Assembly: GCA_964007475.1 (NCBI GenBank)
Contig: OZ023274.1
Coordinates: forward strand, 25,263,090 to 25,327,089
Direction of reading: 5' to 3'
From: Hybos culiciformis
Taxonomy: Eukaryota; Arthropoda; Insecta; Diptera; Hybotidae
Length of the DNA stretch: 64,000 bases
Part shown: one piece after another, positions 1 to 12,671 of the stretch
Layout of the letters: each line of letters starts with the position of its first letter
How positions within the stretch are numbered: the first letter of the stretch is position 1
Program-made: the position numbers and the translations under genes
Notes under the pieces: generated by a model
The model's input: the letters and a program-made list of their open reading frames with translations, nothing else
Told to the model about the DNA's origin: nothing
Databases searched by the model: none

Positions 1-410
1 ATTATTATTATAGTTTTGAAAATAAAAAAAAAATGTTCATTAGAAATTAATAATGAAACAAATTTAGATTTTATGTTGTGGTTGAAGATATTTTGTTTAA
101 ATGGTATGATCCATGGTACATTTGATATTTGAGTTGAAAGTAAATAATTTTAGTAAATTGAACAACATTATGGATAAATTCATAATTCGGCTCAGTAGTT
201 CTTTTGACTGTGAAATTTTACATAAAATCGTTTGTTATGAGCTTTTAATTAGATAAACGTCCAATGTAAAGATCTATTCAATAACACATGCCCGCAAGTT
301 GTATTCAATCGAAATGATGATTTAACAGAAATTTTTTGGGGTCATTTCGACTTTATTTCGACTATATATTTATTATATTTTAATTTTCCATTTCCTGTTT
401 TTTCTATTTT
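1..410. other. AT-rich non-coding DNA
   Basis: I see no gene, hairpin or repeat boundary in this stretch. It is AT-rich with short homopolymer runs and ends where homology to the fold-back repeat begins. Confidence 0.6.
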
Positions 411-1345
411 TGAGGACACAATTCTTATTAACTTGTACAGGAATTTGTTTGTTTACATATTTCTTTACTATTTTCGACACTCTCGTAGACCCACTTTTCG
501 TCATCACAGCGAGCTGAAATTTGGCACACAGGTTCATGTCGCGTGACAATTGAATCTATCAAAATTTGAACCGGAAATTTCCATTGAAAACCCGCAAAAT
601 CGGAAAAAATCATTTGAAAATTTGGTACAAATTTTTTTAGGGATAAATCCGTTTCTGAAAAAAATTTCCGGAATTTTCCGACATTTCCGGAAATTTTTCC
701 GTTAAAAAAGTTTTCTAAATTATGCAGGATTAAGTTCATTATCAACTGGCATCATTACTTTCTCTCCGACAATGGTGAAAACTTGCAAAAAAAAATCGAG
801 GAAAATTCATGTGAAAAGATTTTCCGGAGTTTTTCCGACCAAGGAAGCGTTTGAGCGTTTTGCAACCTGAGACAAAGTTGTAGACCGAAATGAGTTGCAT
901 AAAGTTGCTTTTGGGGAAAACTCGATGGAAAACCAGGAAAAGCCGGAAAATCATCGTAAAAATTTTCATCGATATGATTAGTGATAAATCTTCAACAATC
1001 ATGAAAACTTGCATGAAAAATCGATGAAAATTTGTAATAACAATTTAGTTAACGTGAAAAAGGCAGAAAATAAAAAATAAGTAAAAAACGAGTTTTCAAA
1101 AAAACTGAGGACTAGCCGCATGAAAAGGTAGAAAATAACTTTTTCTTCACACACAGAGGTGGACTCAGATTTTTTTATTGGGACATTTCTCTTGAATATT
1201 CTTTCTCTTCATGAATCAAATCACTTACGTCCCAATCAAAAAATCTGAGTCCACCTCTGTGTGTGAAGAAAAAGTTATTTTCTACTTTTTCATGCGGCTT
1301 GTCCTCAGTTTTTTTGAAAACTCGTTTTTTACTTATTTTTTCATA
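411..1345 (-). repeat. Fold-back repeat family, copy 1 (left half)
   Basis: Read on the minus strand, this matches the repeats at about 7917-8450 and 52501-53352. The matches include the block containing CTCGTAGACCCACTTTTCG (494-521 region), the CCGGAAA-rich centre, and the block with the AGGTGGACTCAGATT motif. Homology to the 52.5 kb copy runs outward to a GAATTGTGT sequence near 411-425. A 105-codon frame on the minus strand at 428-745 and a 90-codon one at 742-1014 lie wholly inside the repeat. Their peptides are not recognisable and the frames are not conserved as single ORFs in the other copies, so I treat them as incidental. No terminal inverted repeat or target duplication is visible, so this copy is probably truncated. 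Confidence 0.75.
1068..1345. repeat. Long inverted repeat (tip of the fold-back family)
   Basis: The left arm at about 1068-1184 and right arm at about 1229-1345 are nearly perfect reverse complements. Both carry GAGGTGGACTCAGATTTTTT and AGAAAATAACTTTTTCTTC. A 44 bp spacer rich in TTCTCTT and CATGAATC separates them. The same spacer recurs at 52.63-52.67 kb, so the hairpin is an old structural part of the family and not a local rearrangement. Confidence 0.85.
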
Positions 1346-4300
1346 TATCATGTTATATATTTTAATAATATTTCTTTAAATTAGGAATTTCCTTTAATAT
1401 AATATTGGTTTAATGATTTTCATTATGTATGAAACTTTTCTCTTATAAGAAAGAAAAATTAACTAAATTTAACTTTATTTCCTAAGTGGTTGGGAAATTA
1501 TTTTCAAACTTTTTGGTAATTGTTTAGGGGAAAAATTTCTGACATACGAAGTAAATGGTGTAGAAATTGATGGATTTGACTTTTTTAAACAATAAATAAT
1601 TATTGTTTGTAATATTTTTATATTTCCGCGAAATTAAAAAAAAGTTTTAAAAAAAAATATATCAAATAATTATATCAATTTAAATATTTTGTTGAATATA
1701 AAGCTTGAAATTTTTTTAAGAAGCAGTAGGTATTATTTTTAAAATCATAGGTACATTTATATATAGAAATATATAATTTTATATAAATTCTTATGAAAAG
1801 TATAAAGAAAAGTATAAAAATGTATTAAGAAAAGTATAAAAATGTATTAAATAAAAGTTTTTATACATACATACATATAACATTTTAATATATAAATAAT
1901 TGGAAAATATTAAATTTTAAATTCTGACATATTCTATTAAACTTTTCTTATTTTTGAATTCTTTGAGAAAATTTGATATAACATTTTCTTCTTTTTTTTT
2001 TATTAAAAGCATAATTTTTATTTTTGTTTTATTTTATTTTTTATACTTTTTTTTTTTCAAAATTTATGAACCTAAACGAAATAAAAACGAAAAAAAACCT
2101 ATATATTTGGTGTATGTAGTATATTTATTTATGTTTTATATTTTCGGTTATAATACCTTAAATTTATATAATATTATAACATTAATAAGAAACAATAAAA
2201 TTTTATGCAATAAATCATATTTTACAGCGTTAAGAAATATATTCCCTTAGAAATTTGAAAGAAGAATAAGATATCTATATATACTATATATACATACTTC
2301 TTTTTTTCTTTTGCATGAAATAATGCTTTTCTTTCTTTTTTGAAGGAAAATTGCAGAGCTACCTTTAATTATGTGTTCATTGAAAGTTCTTCTTTTGAGA
2401 AAAATTGTATTCTTTTGTTGGGAAAATTCAAGAAATCTTATGTCACAATCTCTTTCGGATTTCCCAGAAAATAACCAATATAAGTTTTAATTAAGTATCC
2501 AAATTCCGTTCGAACTCATAAATGATATTAAAATATTAAATTCATTAATTTATCAAATAATTAAAAAAAAAATTTATGTGGTGAAAAACAATTTAGTATA
2601 ACGACTTTAATTATGGACAATTTTTCGGTTGGGACAATTTCTTTGTTGAGATGTGTATTATATATTATATACTATTACGCTGTCGCTACGTTTAAAGTTT
2701 AACTTAAAATCTCGAAAGTTCCTTGACAGTTGCTCTTCTAGACTTAATGATCAAAATTATAAATATTCTTGGTTTTCTTTTGGAATGTTACAATGGTAAC
2801 AGGATTACTGAGTGAATTTTAATTGGCGAATAGCTGTTTTGGTTCGTAAAATTTTAGATTTCAGTGAAAAAGATCTTTGTACTTCTGGGATTCTTTTCGT
2901 TATAAAAGTATAAATATGTGCAACAATTGATATGGTCGAATTGTCAAATTAAGCATTGTCAATTTTGTTAATTTTATGATATGATGTTGCGGTGCGACGC
3001 ATCAGAAGCTTTTTTCAAAGCTTAGTTTTCTGAATTTTTTATTATGTAAGAAAAACAATAATATGAAAATAATCATAATTTTCATTACAATGTCCTCTCT
3101 ACATTCGTTTTGTATTTTATTTTATATCAGGTATTAAATTTTTAATTTTAATTAAATTAAATTATGCAAAGTATGTTATGGCCCATCTATGGCTTATTTT
3201 TATCTTATTTTACTGTAGAGAAAAAATTATGCTTGTTATTATTGTTTTTGTTTATTTATTATGTTCAATTTTAATATTAAAATGATAATAAATATATATT
3301 TGCGTGATAAAAAAATATTTATTTATTTTTTTGTTAAAACAATAGAAAATAAATTTGGATTTACGAATTTATTAAAAAGAAAAGCAAAAAAAAAATAAAA
3401 ATGTTTGTTAAACTTATAAACCATATTGTTTGGTTTAATTTTTATTTATATGAAAAAAACATTGAGAGTTTGTTGAATATATATTTTTTTGTCTGAAGTT
3501 GGTGCTGGAAAATAACTAAAAATCTTTGAATTGCAAAGAATATTTTTTTGAATTTCGCTTAAACGTAAACGTAAATTTAGGCAATATGTTTTTAAATGGG
3601 TTATCAATTTTTATTACCCAAGATATTTTAATGGTGCGATGTTAATAATAAACTTAAGCTTAAGAACTCATACAATTATGAAAAATGAGTTAAATCGGGT
3701 TTTCAGAGGTGCAATTTCAGAAAAAATTTAATTTCATGAGAGAAAAATATAGTTTTGCAAATATGTCACTGAATAATTTAAAATTGATTTTTCTATATAT
3801 AGATTTCCATATTCGACATTCAAAAGTTTGACTTTTTTATTAAATTTTCAGAATTTTCTAAGATACATGAATTTCTACAATGTATACCACTTTAATATAC
3901 TTTTCAACTCGATTTAATGTCAGTTTCGGTTGATTTTCTTTTAGTTCAAACTATGTTTACGAAAAAAAAAATAAAAATAAAGGATATTTTAATTTTTTTT
4001 TTTTCTAGAATCCTGAAATGAAATTGATATAGGTGTACCTTTTTCTTTGAAATTACAAATAAAAACACAAAAAAACGAAAAATAAAATGAAGAAATTTAT
4101 ATTTATCATGTACCTATTTCTTGGCTGAGCTAATGAATCTTTCAAGTGATACCTATGTGTATATAATATATACCTACCTACACCAAAAATTTTTGGTCAA
4201 AACAAATTTATTACAACTTTTTAAGAATACAAGAAAAAAAAAGAAAAGTATATAAAGAAAAGGAAAAAGGAAAAAAAAAACCAAAAACAAAATTTATTAT

Positions 4301-7300
4301 CCTCCTCTACTTTACACATAAAACTTTTATTTATGTATTTCAGATAAAAAGGTAATAAATTAATAATATTATGCTTTTTCTATTGAAATATAAAATATAC
4401 CTATGAATATATAGATTAAAAGGTAAATATATCGTTATCTTTTAATTAATCCAATTAGGGATAAATAAAATGAAAATTAATTTTTCATCACATTACTTTG
4501 CAATTTTGTAGGTGTTTAGATTTTTCTTTTTATGTAAAAATATTTCAAAGTTGTATTGTAATTCAAAATGAAAAGGGAAACCCCGATTCTTGAATATAGT
4601 TAAATTAAAACTTCAAGCAGACACGTTAATGTAAATCTTACTGATATCCCTAAATCAGAATCAAAAAACATATTTACATAGATTATTCTCACACTTCATA
4701 TAAGTTGAGCCCAAATTTGCAATATGGACAAAAAAAAAATATAATTTTCGAATTAAATGAAAATAAAAATATTTTCCACGAAAAAATAAAGAAAGAATGA
4801 AAGTTCAAGGATTATGATATTATTATAGAATGCCTAAATATTGACATTTATTTCAGAAATAAAAAAACACACACACAATATTTTATTTTATACACTTAAA
4901 GAGTCTGGAGGTCGTGAATATTGAGGAAGTTTTTTTTTTTTTTCAAATCATTGACATTAATTTTATTTTTTTCATTGAAATTATATATTTTGGTTTTAAA
5001 TTAGCAAATTTTATCTTATTTTTAAAAGTTGTTGGCGTAATAAAATTTTATGAAAAATATAAGTCTTTGAAAGATCAGAGAAAATCAAATCTATTTGATA
5101 ATTGGACCTAAAAATATGAAAGTCTCAGTACTTACTGTATAGAATCTATATAGATTATACCTATTTTCATATCAAAATCAAATCAAATAAAAATTCATCA
5201 TAAAACTAAAGATAAATAATTCAATATTAAAATTAATTTAAAAACAATTAAATAAGGAAAAAAAAAAAACATAAAATAACATTAAATACTTTTTCACCCA
5301 ATTTTTATTTTTTTCTCTAATAAAAATATGATAAAAAGTTCTTCTTATTTATATATCTACATTTATAGTTAATACCCTAATTACACTGATCAAAGTCATT
5401 AAAAAAAAAGTGAATATACATATCTGGAAGTATAATTAAGAAATAAAAAAAAAAAAAATTACATTTAGAATAAATTTTGAAAATAAAAAAAGTTTTTTCT
5501 TTTTGGTGTTAAGGGGGCAAACAAAAAAGTAAACTTTTTTATTTTCTATACACTTTCCGAAAATAGCAATTTATATCCTTCTCTATAAAGGAAAAAAAAT
5601 AAAAAAATTAATTATTCATTGAATAAAAGTGTTAATGACGGATTTATTTCTCCTGAAAATCAGTAAAAAAAAAAAAACTTTTTTGTTTTCTTTATGTATT
5701 TAATTGCATTTATAGCCAACGAATTAATTTTTTAATAGTAAAGTTTGAGAACCTTTTTTTTTTTTTGATAAATTTTCTTTTGTTTTTCTTTCAAGGACGT
5801 TGAAGTTTTTCTTGGTATTTAAAAGAATTTTTTTTTTTTTTGTTATTGATTAAATTAATTTTACTAGTCAATTTTTTTTTTTTCAAATTTTAAACTTTAT
5901 TATGTCATGACAAAAAATTCTTCAATTAAGTGGAAATTATTCTATAAGGATTGATAATGAAATAAAAAAAATTTTCCAGGATATATATTCACTGGTCAAA
6001 GGCATGCTTTTATGTTGTTAATAGTTAATAACAATATTTTTGGTTTTTTGGGAACAAACTAACAGCTATAATATGTATTGCATGTAAATTACAAAATTAC
6101 TTAATTCTAATTTTTTCATGAAAAAAAAATGTTTATAAAATAAAAATTAAAAAAATATTTTAAGAAATATGTCTATAAATTTTCTTAATTACAGTACCCA
6201 TAATAAGAAAAGAATAAATTAGTTTTTTTTTCATTAAATTACCGCAGGAACAAAAAATATTAAAAAGTGAAATAAAAATAATTTATTTTTTTGCGAAAAT
6301 CTTTTTTTTTTTTATGCAATTTGGATTGAAGAAAAATATATTATGTTGAAATTAGATTTCCAAAAAAAATTTCTCAGCAACTATATCAGGCTTTAGAAAC
6401 AGATTTAATCTTGCTATAAATATATGTAAGCGTTAAATAAAATTCTTAAGCGGAACATGCTGCCACTATGGCTTAACTTACGTATATCCCTTCTGCACTA
6501 TTTACTGGAATTTAAAATTTGTTTTATATCAAATTATTCTATCATTACATCCTTGATGTTCGCGTGACTATCGTAAAGAACACCTTAAGAATTTATCCTT
6601 CAAAGGTTTATACCTTTGGATACTGGATATAATGTAACACAAAAAGAATACTCTTCAAATTTTTGACGTTCTTGTTATAATTAAAATGAGGTAAAGTTTC
6701 CGTAACAAAAATTACGCAGTAACGGGTAATCAACGAGTTTTATATTTTATTATAATATTGAATAAAAAAAAAACTTTTTCATATATTTTTCATAATATCG
6801 AACGCCAAACAGTAATATTAAAAAAAAATAAAAATATAATATTTAATAAATTTTGAAAACATAAAAACGATATATAATATATATAGTGTATGTACAAAGT
6901 TACATAAATACATAACTAATATTACGTTATATTCCTGTGGGTCGGATATTATATAAGATAATGACGGAAGTTGCGAAGGAAAATGATAAAATTTTGTTAT
7001 ACGACCCATCATATAAAAGAAAAACAAAAAAAAAAGAAAATAACACGAAAAAAAAAAAACTTTAACCAACAGGTGATTCTTTTCTTCTTTCTATTTTATA
7101 TATAGGTATAAATTCATTTCATACATATATATGTTTTTTTAAGATAATTTGCCTTTATATTTAAAATTTTTGCACAAGAAATGAACAAAAAATTTTCCCA
7201 AGTTGTTTCAAAGGGTCCTTGTGGTTTTTTTTCTATATATTACATATGAATAAGTAATATACATGTATAGCTTAAAAAAAGTGTATATATATATACATTT

Positions 7301-7728
7301 ATCTAGGGCTTAGAACAAAAAGTTACAATTTCAGTATAGTTTTATTTTTCAGCAACTTATTTCACAGGATCCTTACAGATGTTTCTATTGTGCGATGAAA
7401 AAAAAAGACACAAAGAACTGTATTGTGATAAAAATATTATATTTATATTATTCTTTAGCGAACTTCGAAACGATATTATTGGATTTAAATATGTAGTTTT
7501 ACACAAATATTATAACTTTGACCTTGTTTGACTTAAAGGTTGGCTAGAATAAAACTCTCCAAAATTTCTTTTTTTGATAATTGAAATCTGTAAAAAATAT
7601 ATATATAGGGCTTTCATGTATTTTGATGCAATTTTATGTATTTTTACTTTGAATGAAGTATGACGATCCAATCAGGAATGTTTTTATAATATCTAATCTA
7701 CGGAATTTTGTTTGAAGGTACGCGGCTG
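1346..7728. other. AT-rich gene-free stretch
   Basis: This 6.4 kb contains homopolymer A and T runs, short TA-rich stretches and scattered stop codons. The longest plus-strand frame (1954-2250) and the minus-strand frame at 6818-7069 encode Phe/Ile/Tyr-rich peptides typical of AT-rich DNA read by chance. The one local structure I can define is a 22 bp unit (about AAGAAAAGTATAAAAATG plus TATT) repeated twice at 1804-1848. I see no splice-flanked coding island, RNA gene or transposon end. Confidence 0.6.
1804..1848. repeat. Short tandem repeat, 22 bp unit x2
   Basis: Two adjacent copies of a 22 bp unit containing AGAAAAGTATAAAAATGTAT are visible, with a partial third unit on each side. Confidence 0.7.
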
Positions 7729-7736
7729 TTCCAAAG

Positions 7737-8461
7737 CAGCGGCGGACTGGCACCAAAATTCGGCCCGGGCATTTCAAAATTATTCGTTGCAATATGTCAC
7801 GTCTTTAAAGTCTTTTAAGAGCGTTGTAATGAAATTTGCTTAGAAAATAATAAATAATAAATCTAACTCATTAGTATTTAAAAAATAAGCTTATGTAAAA
7901 TTTCTATGCATCTATGTTCTATGTCCCAATCAAAAAATCTGAGTCTACCTCTGTGTATGAAGAAAAATTTATTTTCTACTTTTTCATGCGGCTTGGCCTC
8001 AGTTTTGTTTAAAAACTCATTTTTTATTTATTTTTATTTTCTGTCTTTTTCACGTTAAGTAAATTGTTTTTACAAATTTTCCTCGATTTTACATGAAAGT
8101 TTTTATGGTTGTTGAAGATTTATCACTAATCATACCGATGAAAATTTTTCCGATGATTTTCCCGCTTTTCCGGGTTTTCCATGGAGTTTTCCACAAAAGC
8201 TACTTTATACAACTCATTACGCTATACAATTTTGTCTCAGGTTGCAAAACGCTCAAATGGAGAAACTCCGGAAAAACGTTTTACCTGAACTTTCCTAGAT
8301 TTTTTCTGCAAGTTTTCACCATTGTCGGAGAGAAATTAATGATGCCATTTAATAGGTAACTTGATCCTGCATAGTTTAGAAAATTTTTTTACCGGAAATT
8401 TTTTCGAAAAAATCGGAAACTCTGCATTTTCCCGGTATGCCCGACTGCCAGTCCGCCGCTG
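7737..8461 (+). mobile_element. Non-autonomous hAT-type element, 725 bp
   Basis: The ends are CAGCGGCGGACTGGCA on the left and its reverse complement TGCCAGTCCGCCGCTG on the right. The element is flanked by a perfect 8 bp direct repeat, TTCCAAAG (7729-7736 and 8462-8469). CAG...CTG ends with an 8 bp duplication are the signature of hAT transposons. There is no transposase frame. From about 7917 to the right end the interior is one half of the fold-back repeat seen at 0.4-1.3 kb and 52.5-53.3 kb, including the CCCAATCAAAAAATCTGAG block. The 88-codon frame at 8093-8359 is part of that repeat and not a gene. The perfect duplication suggests a comparatively recent insertion. Confidence 0.9.
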
Positions 8462-9139
8462 TTCCAAAGAGAACTTATAATTTTAAAAGAAGTGTTTGTT
8501 TGGATTTCTAAGAACAAAATATTTCTGTTAAATTAATTTAAACCTTGATTTAGAAACAACGTACACTGAAAAACTTAATAGCTCTCAAAGCTATTTTTTT
8601 AAACAACTGGTGCTTTTTAATTAGCTATAAACGGGACAGTGGACTTTAATAGCTTGGATTGCTATTCGAAATAACAAGAGCAAATAACTGCGAATGATAT
8701 TTATTCTGTAATTTTTCCCATTAAAAATTGTTAAATTTGCTATTTTATTTTTTAATTTGCTATGCAAATAGTTTCGTTTGCTATATAATTTAATAAATTA
8801 TAGCAAACATTGATAACAAAATAGCTGCTTCGATTATAAATTTTAGCAGAATATGCTATTAACAAAAAGCATGTATATAAAGAGGAATCAGTCCCATACA
8901 AAAAAAATAATTAAAATAGTGAAACAAAAAATCCATATCACAACCCCATGAGCTTTTTTTTTGTATTTTTTGAGAATTCCACTCTCACGAAAGCTTTTAA
9001 AACTTTCAAAATAACAACAGTTCTATACAATTTTTGAACAATAGTACATTTAGCTAAAAATAATAGTAAATTGTGCTATTTTGCTTAGCGAATAGAAAGA
9101 AAATAAATAGCAAATTTAGCTATATAAAATGCAATTTTT

Positions 9140-9404
9140 GTTTTATTAAATGAATTTCATTTTTCTTTTCAGGAACCAGCAAAACTAAGTATTTTTCATC
9201 AGTACCTATAATAATTATTAGAAAAATTTATCATAAATTTAATCAAATGAAGTATCGTGTAGTACGTTTTACACTCACATAATATTAATTATCACTTCAT
9301 CTGATTAGATTTGCAACAATTTTTTTAATAATTATTAGGTATTGACGAAAAATACTTAGTTTTGCTGGTTCCTGAAGAGAAAAATGAAATTCATTTAATA
9401 CAAT
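9140..9404. repeat. Long inverted repeat (hairpin)
   Basis: Two arms of roughly 90-120 bp converge on about 9272. The left arm reads AGGAACCAGCAAAACTAAG followed by TATTTTTC, and the right arm is its complement ending GGTTCCT. The match continues outward through ATTAAATGAATTTCA. The inner part includes TAATAATTATTA on both sides. It may be a nested MITE, but I could not place a target duplication. Confidence 0.8.
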
Positions 9405-9487
9405 TTCTATAAAATATCTTCCTGATTAAAATAAACAACACACAGTTAATTTAAAAGAAAAATTATTTATTTGATTTTAAAGTCTTA

Positions 9488-9625
9488 GGGCCGTTTGCAC
9501 CGATTAAACTTAAATATTTAAGTTTTGCTTAAGTATCAAAGTAACACTTAACTACTTGTAGTTAAGTGTTACTTTGATACTTAAGCAAAACTTAAATATT
9601 TAAGTTTAATCGGTGCAAACGGCCC
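9488..9625. mobile_element. Palindromic 138 bp MITE with TA target
   Basis: The whole 138 bp is a palindrome with 68 bp arms and only the two central bases unpaired. It starts GGGCCGTTTGCACCG and ends with the exact complement, flanked by TA on both sides (9486-9487, 9626-9627). It lies at the 3' end of the gene fragment on the minus strand, where its edge supplies the TAG stop. I checked several blocks of the arms by eye and found no mismatch, which points to a young insertion. Confidence 0.9.
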
Positions 9626-10141
9626 TAAATGTTATATTGTATTTCTACTAATTTTCTACTAAATATTAAAATTAACCCGAATGTTCCACGCCTCGCTATC
9701 GCTAAATAGTGGAACCAGATCCTCCTGGAGTTACCTAAGAAAAAAAGAAAATAAATATTTATCAAATACAATTTTTTAAGCAAAACAAGTACTTACGTTT
9801 GGTTTTAAAATCCCGATTTAAATGTTGTCCGAAATGAGGCCTGTGCCCGCCCTGGGGTCTTATGAACGTCGAAACCACTTTGTGTTCCAAACTATGGAAT
9901 TCTTCTTTTCCAAATCCTTCATCTGTAGAAAAATGGATAACAAAGTACAAATATTATAATTAAAAAGTTTTTTTTAATAATTTAGTATTATTTTTTATAG
10001 TCATATAACCTGAAAAAGATAAATAATAGAAATCTAAAATAAAAAAACAAAACACCTGGCTGCTCTTTCACAAAAATTAATGCGATTACGAGAAAAAATA
10101 CTTACGGTCAAATATGGCTATATAGTCTTCAAAATTCCATT
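9625..10141 (-). CDS. Spliced gene fragment of unknown function (3 exons)
   Basis: Three minus-strand blocks join in one frame through GT-AG introns. Exon 1 (10106-10141) encodes WNFEDYIAIFD and ends in a GTAAGT donor. Exon 2 (9797-9922) starts after a TTCTACAG acceptor and encodes about 41 residues, including GFGKEEFHSLEHKVVS, RPQGGHRPHFG and QHLNRDF, then ends in GTAAGT. Exon 3 can start at 9734 after TTTCTTAG, staying open to the TAG at 9625-9627, or at a downstream CCAG, giving a short RGSGSTI tail. Codon phase (1 nt carried over) is kept at both junctions. Base composition is richer in G+C than the surroundings. I do not recognise the family. The fragment lies wholly inside the TA-flanked 8564-10751 element. 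It could be a captured host gene segment, or the remains of an element-encoded protein. The 5' part is missing, and the acceptor before exon 1 is weak. Confidence 0.45.
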
Positions 10142-10753
10142 CTTTTAGAATATTTCATCACTCATATTTAATTGAATTTTTTATTTTATTTATTAATTTA
10201 TTTTTTATTTTTTTTATTCACTTTCTTCCCTTAAGAACACAAATTGACAATGAGAGAAAAGTGACATAATAAGTAAACACAAATAAATTTTTTTGCTATT
10301 CAAATAGTTTCTCCTATTTTTTAAATAGCAATTTCTGTTATTTACTTAACACCATTTGTTAGTTTTAAAAGCAAATTATCTTGTACTAAATGGAATTAAA
10401 TGCTGGTTAAGAAATGGAGTTTTTCAACTCAACGTAGTAATTTCTGACATTCTAAATATTTATCGTAATTAATAAAGTTAGCAATTTCAATTCAAATAAA
10501 TAGTAATTATTTAGATTAATAAGAACATAATCAAATAATTAAAATTTTTATTTTTAATTTATTGCAGTTTCATTTTCAGATAGCACAATTAGCTATTTTT
10601 GTTGCAGCTATATTAACTTACATTTTATGGTTAATTTAATAGCAAATTTTACTATTAAAGTGGTTTTCATTGCTACAATTTATGGTACGAGCAGCTGTTT
10701 AAAGCTTGCTATTCTGAATAGCAGAAAATGAAACTGAAAAGTTTTTCAGTGTA

Positions 10754-12671
10754 TTTAATAACAATTATTTCAATCAAAGATGATTGATCTACTATTTTAG
10801 TATTAAATTTTACCAAAAAAAAATTATCCTTTGGTACATTTATTTATCAATTTTTTTTTGTTCAAAGCCACAGGACATTTATGTATAGAGGTATTGTATT
10901 GTTTTGAAGAAATCTTGACTTTTATTCTACTCCTTTCAATTTTTTTTATTTTTGTTTTTTGATTCTCATATTATTATTATTATTATTAGCATAAAATTTT
11001 GTATTCAAATAACGAAACTTTGATAATATTTAAAAAATATAAATATTTTAATAGCAAAACGATATTCAACGGATGTATTTAGGAATACAATTTTTTGGTT
11101 TAGGTATTTTTTTTTATGTTTTATTATTAAATTTTAAGTGTAAATATTTACAAAAACACAAAATGGTTAAAATAGCTTAAAACAAAAATATATATATTTT
11201 TTCTTTAATTCTTTTTTGTTTTTTTTTTTTACTTAATATTTATGAGAAAATATAAGAAAAAAAAATAATAGATTAGATATAGATAGAAAATTTGGAATTA
11301 TTATAGAAAATAGGTTACAAAATTATAAAATCTAAACAGAATATTGGAATTATTTACATAAACAATACTTTTTTTTTTTGGGAAATTTATTCAAACATAC
11401 GTGTAAAACATAATTATGTAAGATGAGTGTAGATATAATATATAATATTTATGCTGTGTTTTTTAAAGTTAAAGCAAATAAATTATTAAATCGATTAAGA
11501 TTATTCGTAAACAGGTAAATTACGCGAAATTAGATGAAATTTGAATACCAGAAACCACTGAACCGGTTGAACGCCGGTTGAACTCTTTATGTCATGTTTT
11601 GAATTATAACATTTCACAAAGGATCTTTTTTACTTAAAAAATAACGTAAAATCATTTAAATATTTCCTTCAAGGCAAGAACTTCCGGTTATGTAACTAGT
11701 TCTAAAACTAATCAGTTCCATAGTTCTGTGACACATCTTATACATTTGTATTGCCTTGTCCAGGAGATTAAGAATTATATAACCATTGTTTGTCATTCAT
11801 TTAATTATACCATTAATTTTGTCGACTGGTATTTTCTTTAATCTGAGTTTAATTGTAGATTACAATGTTTAATGATCAAATAATTAATTTTTATTTTATT
11901 TTTGTATCAACCCAAAACATTGTAAAAAACAGTTAAAGGAAAGTATGTACTTTTGTTTATTTTTATGTAAATATTTTTACTTTTTTTTGCACATAAAATA
12001 TTAAATTGGAGCATATAAATTCCATTCTAATTGCATTCTTGTTTTTCACTTTGAAAATAAACACCTTTTGTTCAGCCATGTGGGAAATAACAAGTTCGTT
12101 GTTTTATATGTTGTTTTTTTTTTTTTTTTAATTAAATTCATTTTGTAGAAGAATGGAATTTAATGTGTGAAAATATTTCCAAAAAAAAAAGAAAAAAAAA
12201 GATACGAAATTTTTTTTTATTGACATTCTTATGTATAAATTCTATTGAAATGTAAATTTAATTTAAGTGAATCAAAATAATTTGTAAAAAAATGTTAGTT
12301 ATGTTTTTGGGAGGAAAAAAAATATAACCAAAATGTACCTATAAGTAAATATAAATAGAATGAAATTTACATAAATGTAATCACCAGCATATATTAATGT
12401 AAACAAACTGAGAGAATTTTCATTGTAATACTTTTGGAATCCTTAAGTTTTTAATGTTAATGCAATTTTTTTATTTTCTTTTTGCAATTAAAGAAAACAT
12501 TTTTGAAGTTTATACTTCTTTAGGCGCGTTGTATGATATAATTGAGTATATCTGTATGGGGTAAAAATTATTGTACTCATTCGAATTTCGAGTTCGAAAA
12601 AAAAGCGACATGCTGTACCGTTTGAATACTAAAAAAAATGGGTCCACTTGATTATTGAAACAAAACAATTA
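10754..12671. other. AT-rich gene-free stretch
   Basis: There is a short ATT microsatellite near 10969-10989, many homopolymer runs, and a small direct repeat CCGGTTGAAC at about 11563-11583. I see no coding island or element ends. Confidence 0.55.

Larger units (their letters stand above)
8564..10751. mobile_element. TA-flanked TIR element, 2.2 kb, AATAGC/GCTATT-rich
   Basis: The left end begins CACTGAAAAACTT and the right end is its inverse AAGTTTTTCAGTG, each directly flanked by TA (8562-8563 and 10752-10753). That fits a Tc1/mariner-type TA target duplication. Both flanks of the interior are dense in AGCTAT, AATAGC and GCTATT motifs in both orientations. There is no transposase. The centre holds a 265 bp inverted repeat (about 9140-9404), a nested 138 bp palindromic MITE (9488-9625) and a spliced gene fragment on the minus strand (9625-10141). 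The terminal match is about 15 bp. Confidence 0.7.

Noticed and set aside
428..1014. Two minus-strand frames that might be a short gene pair
   Set aside because: They lie in the fold-back repeat; the other copies carry only broken or differently framed versions.
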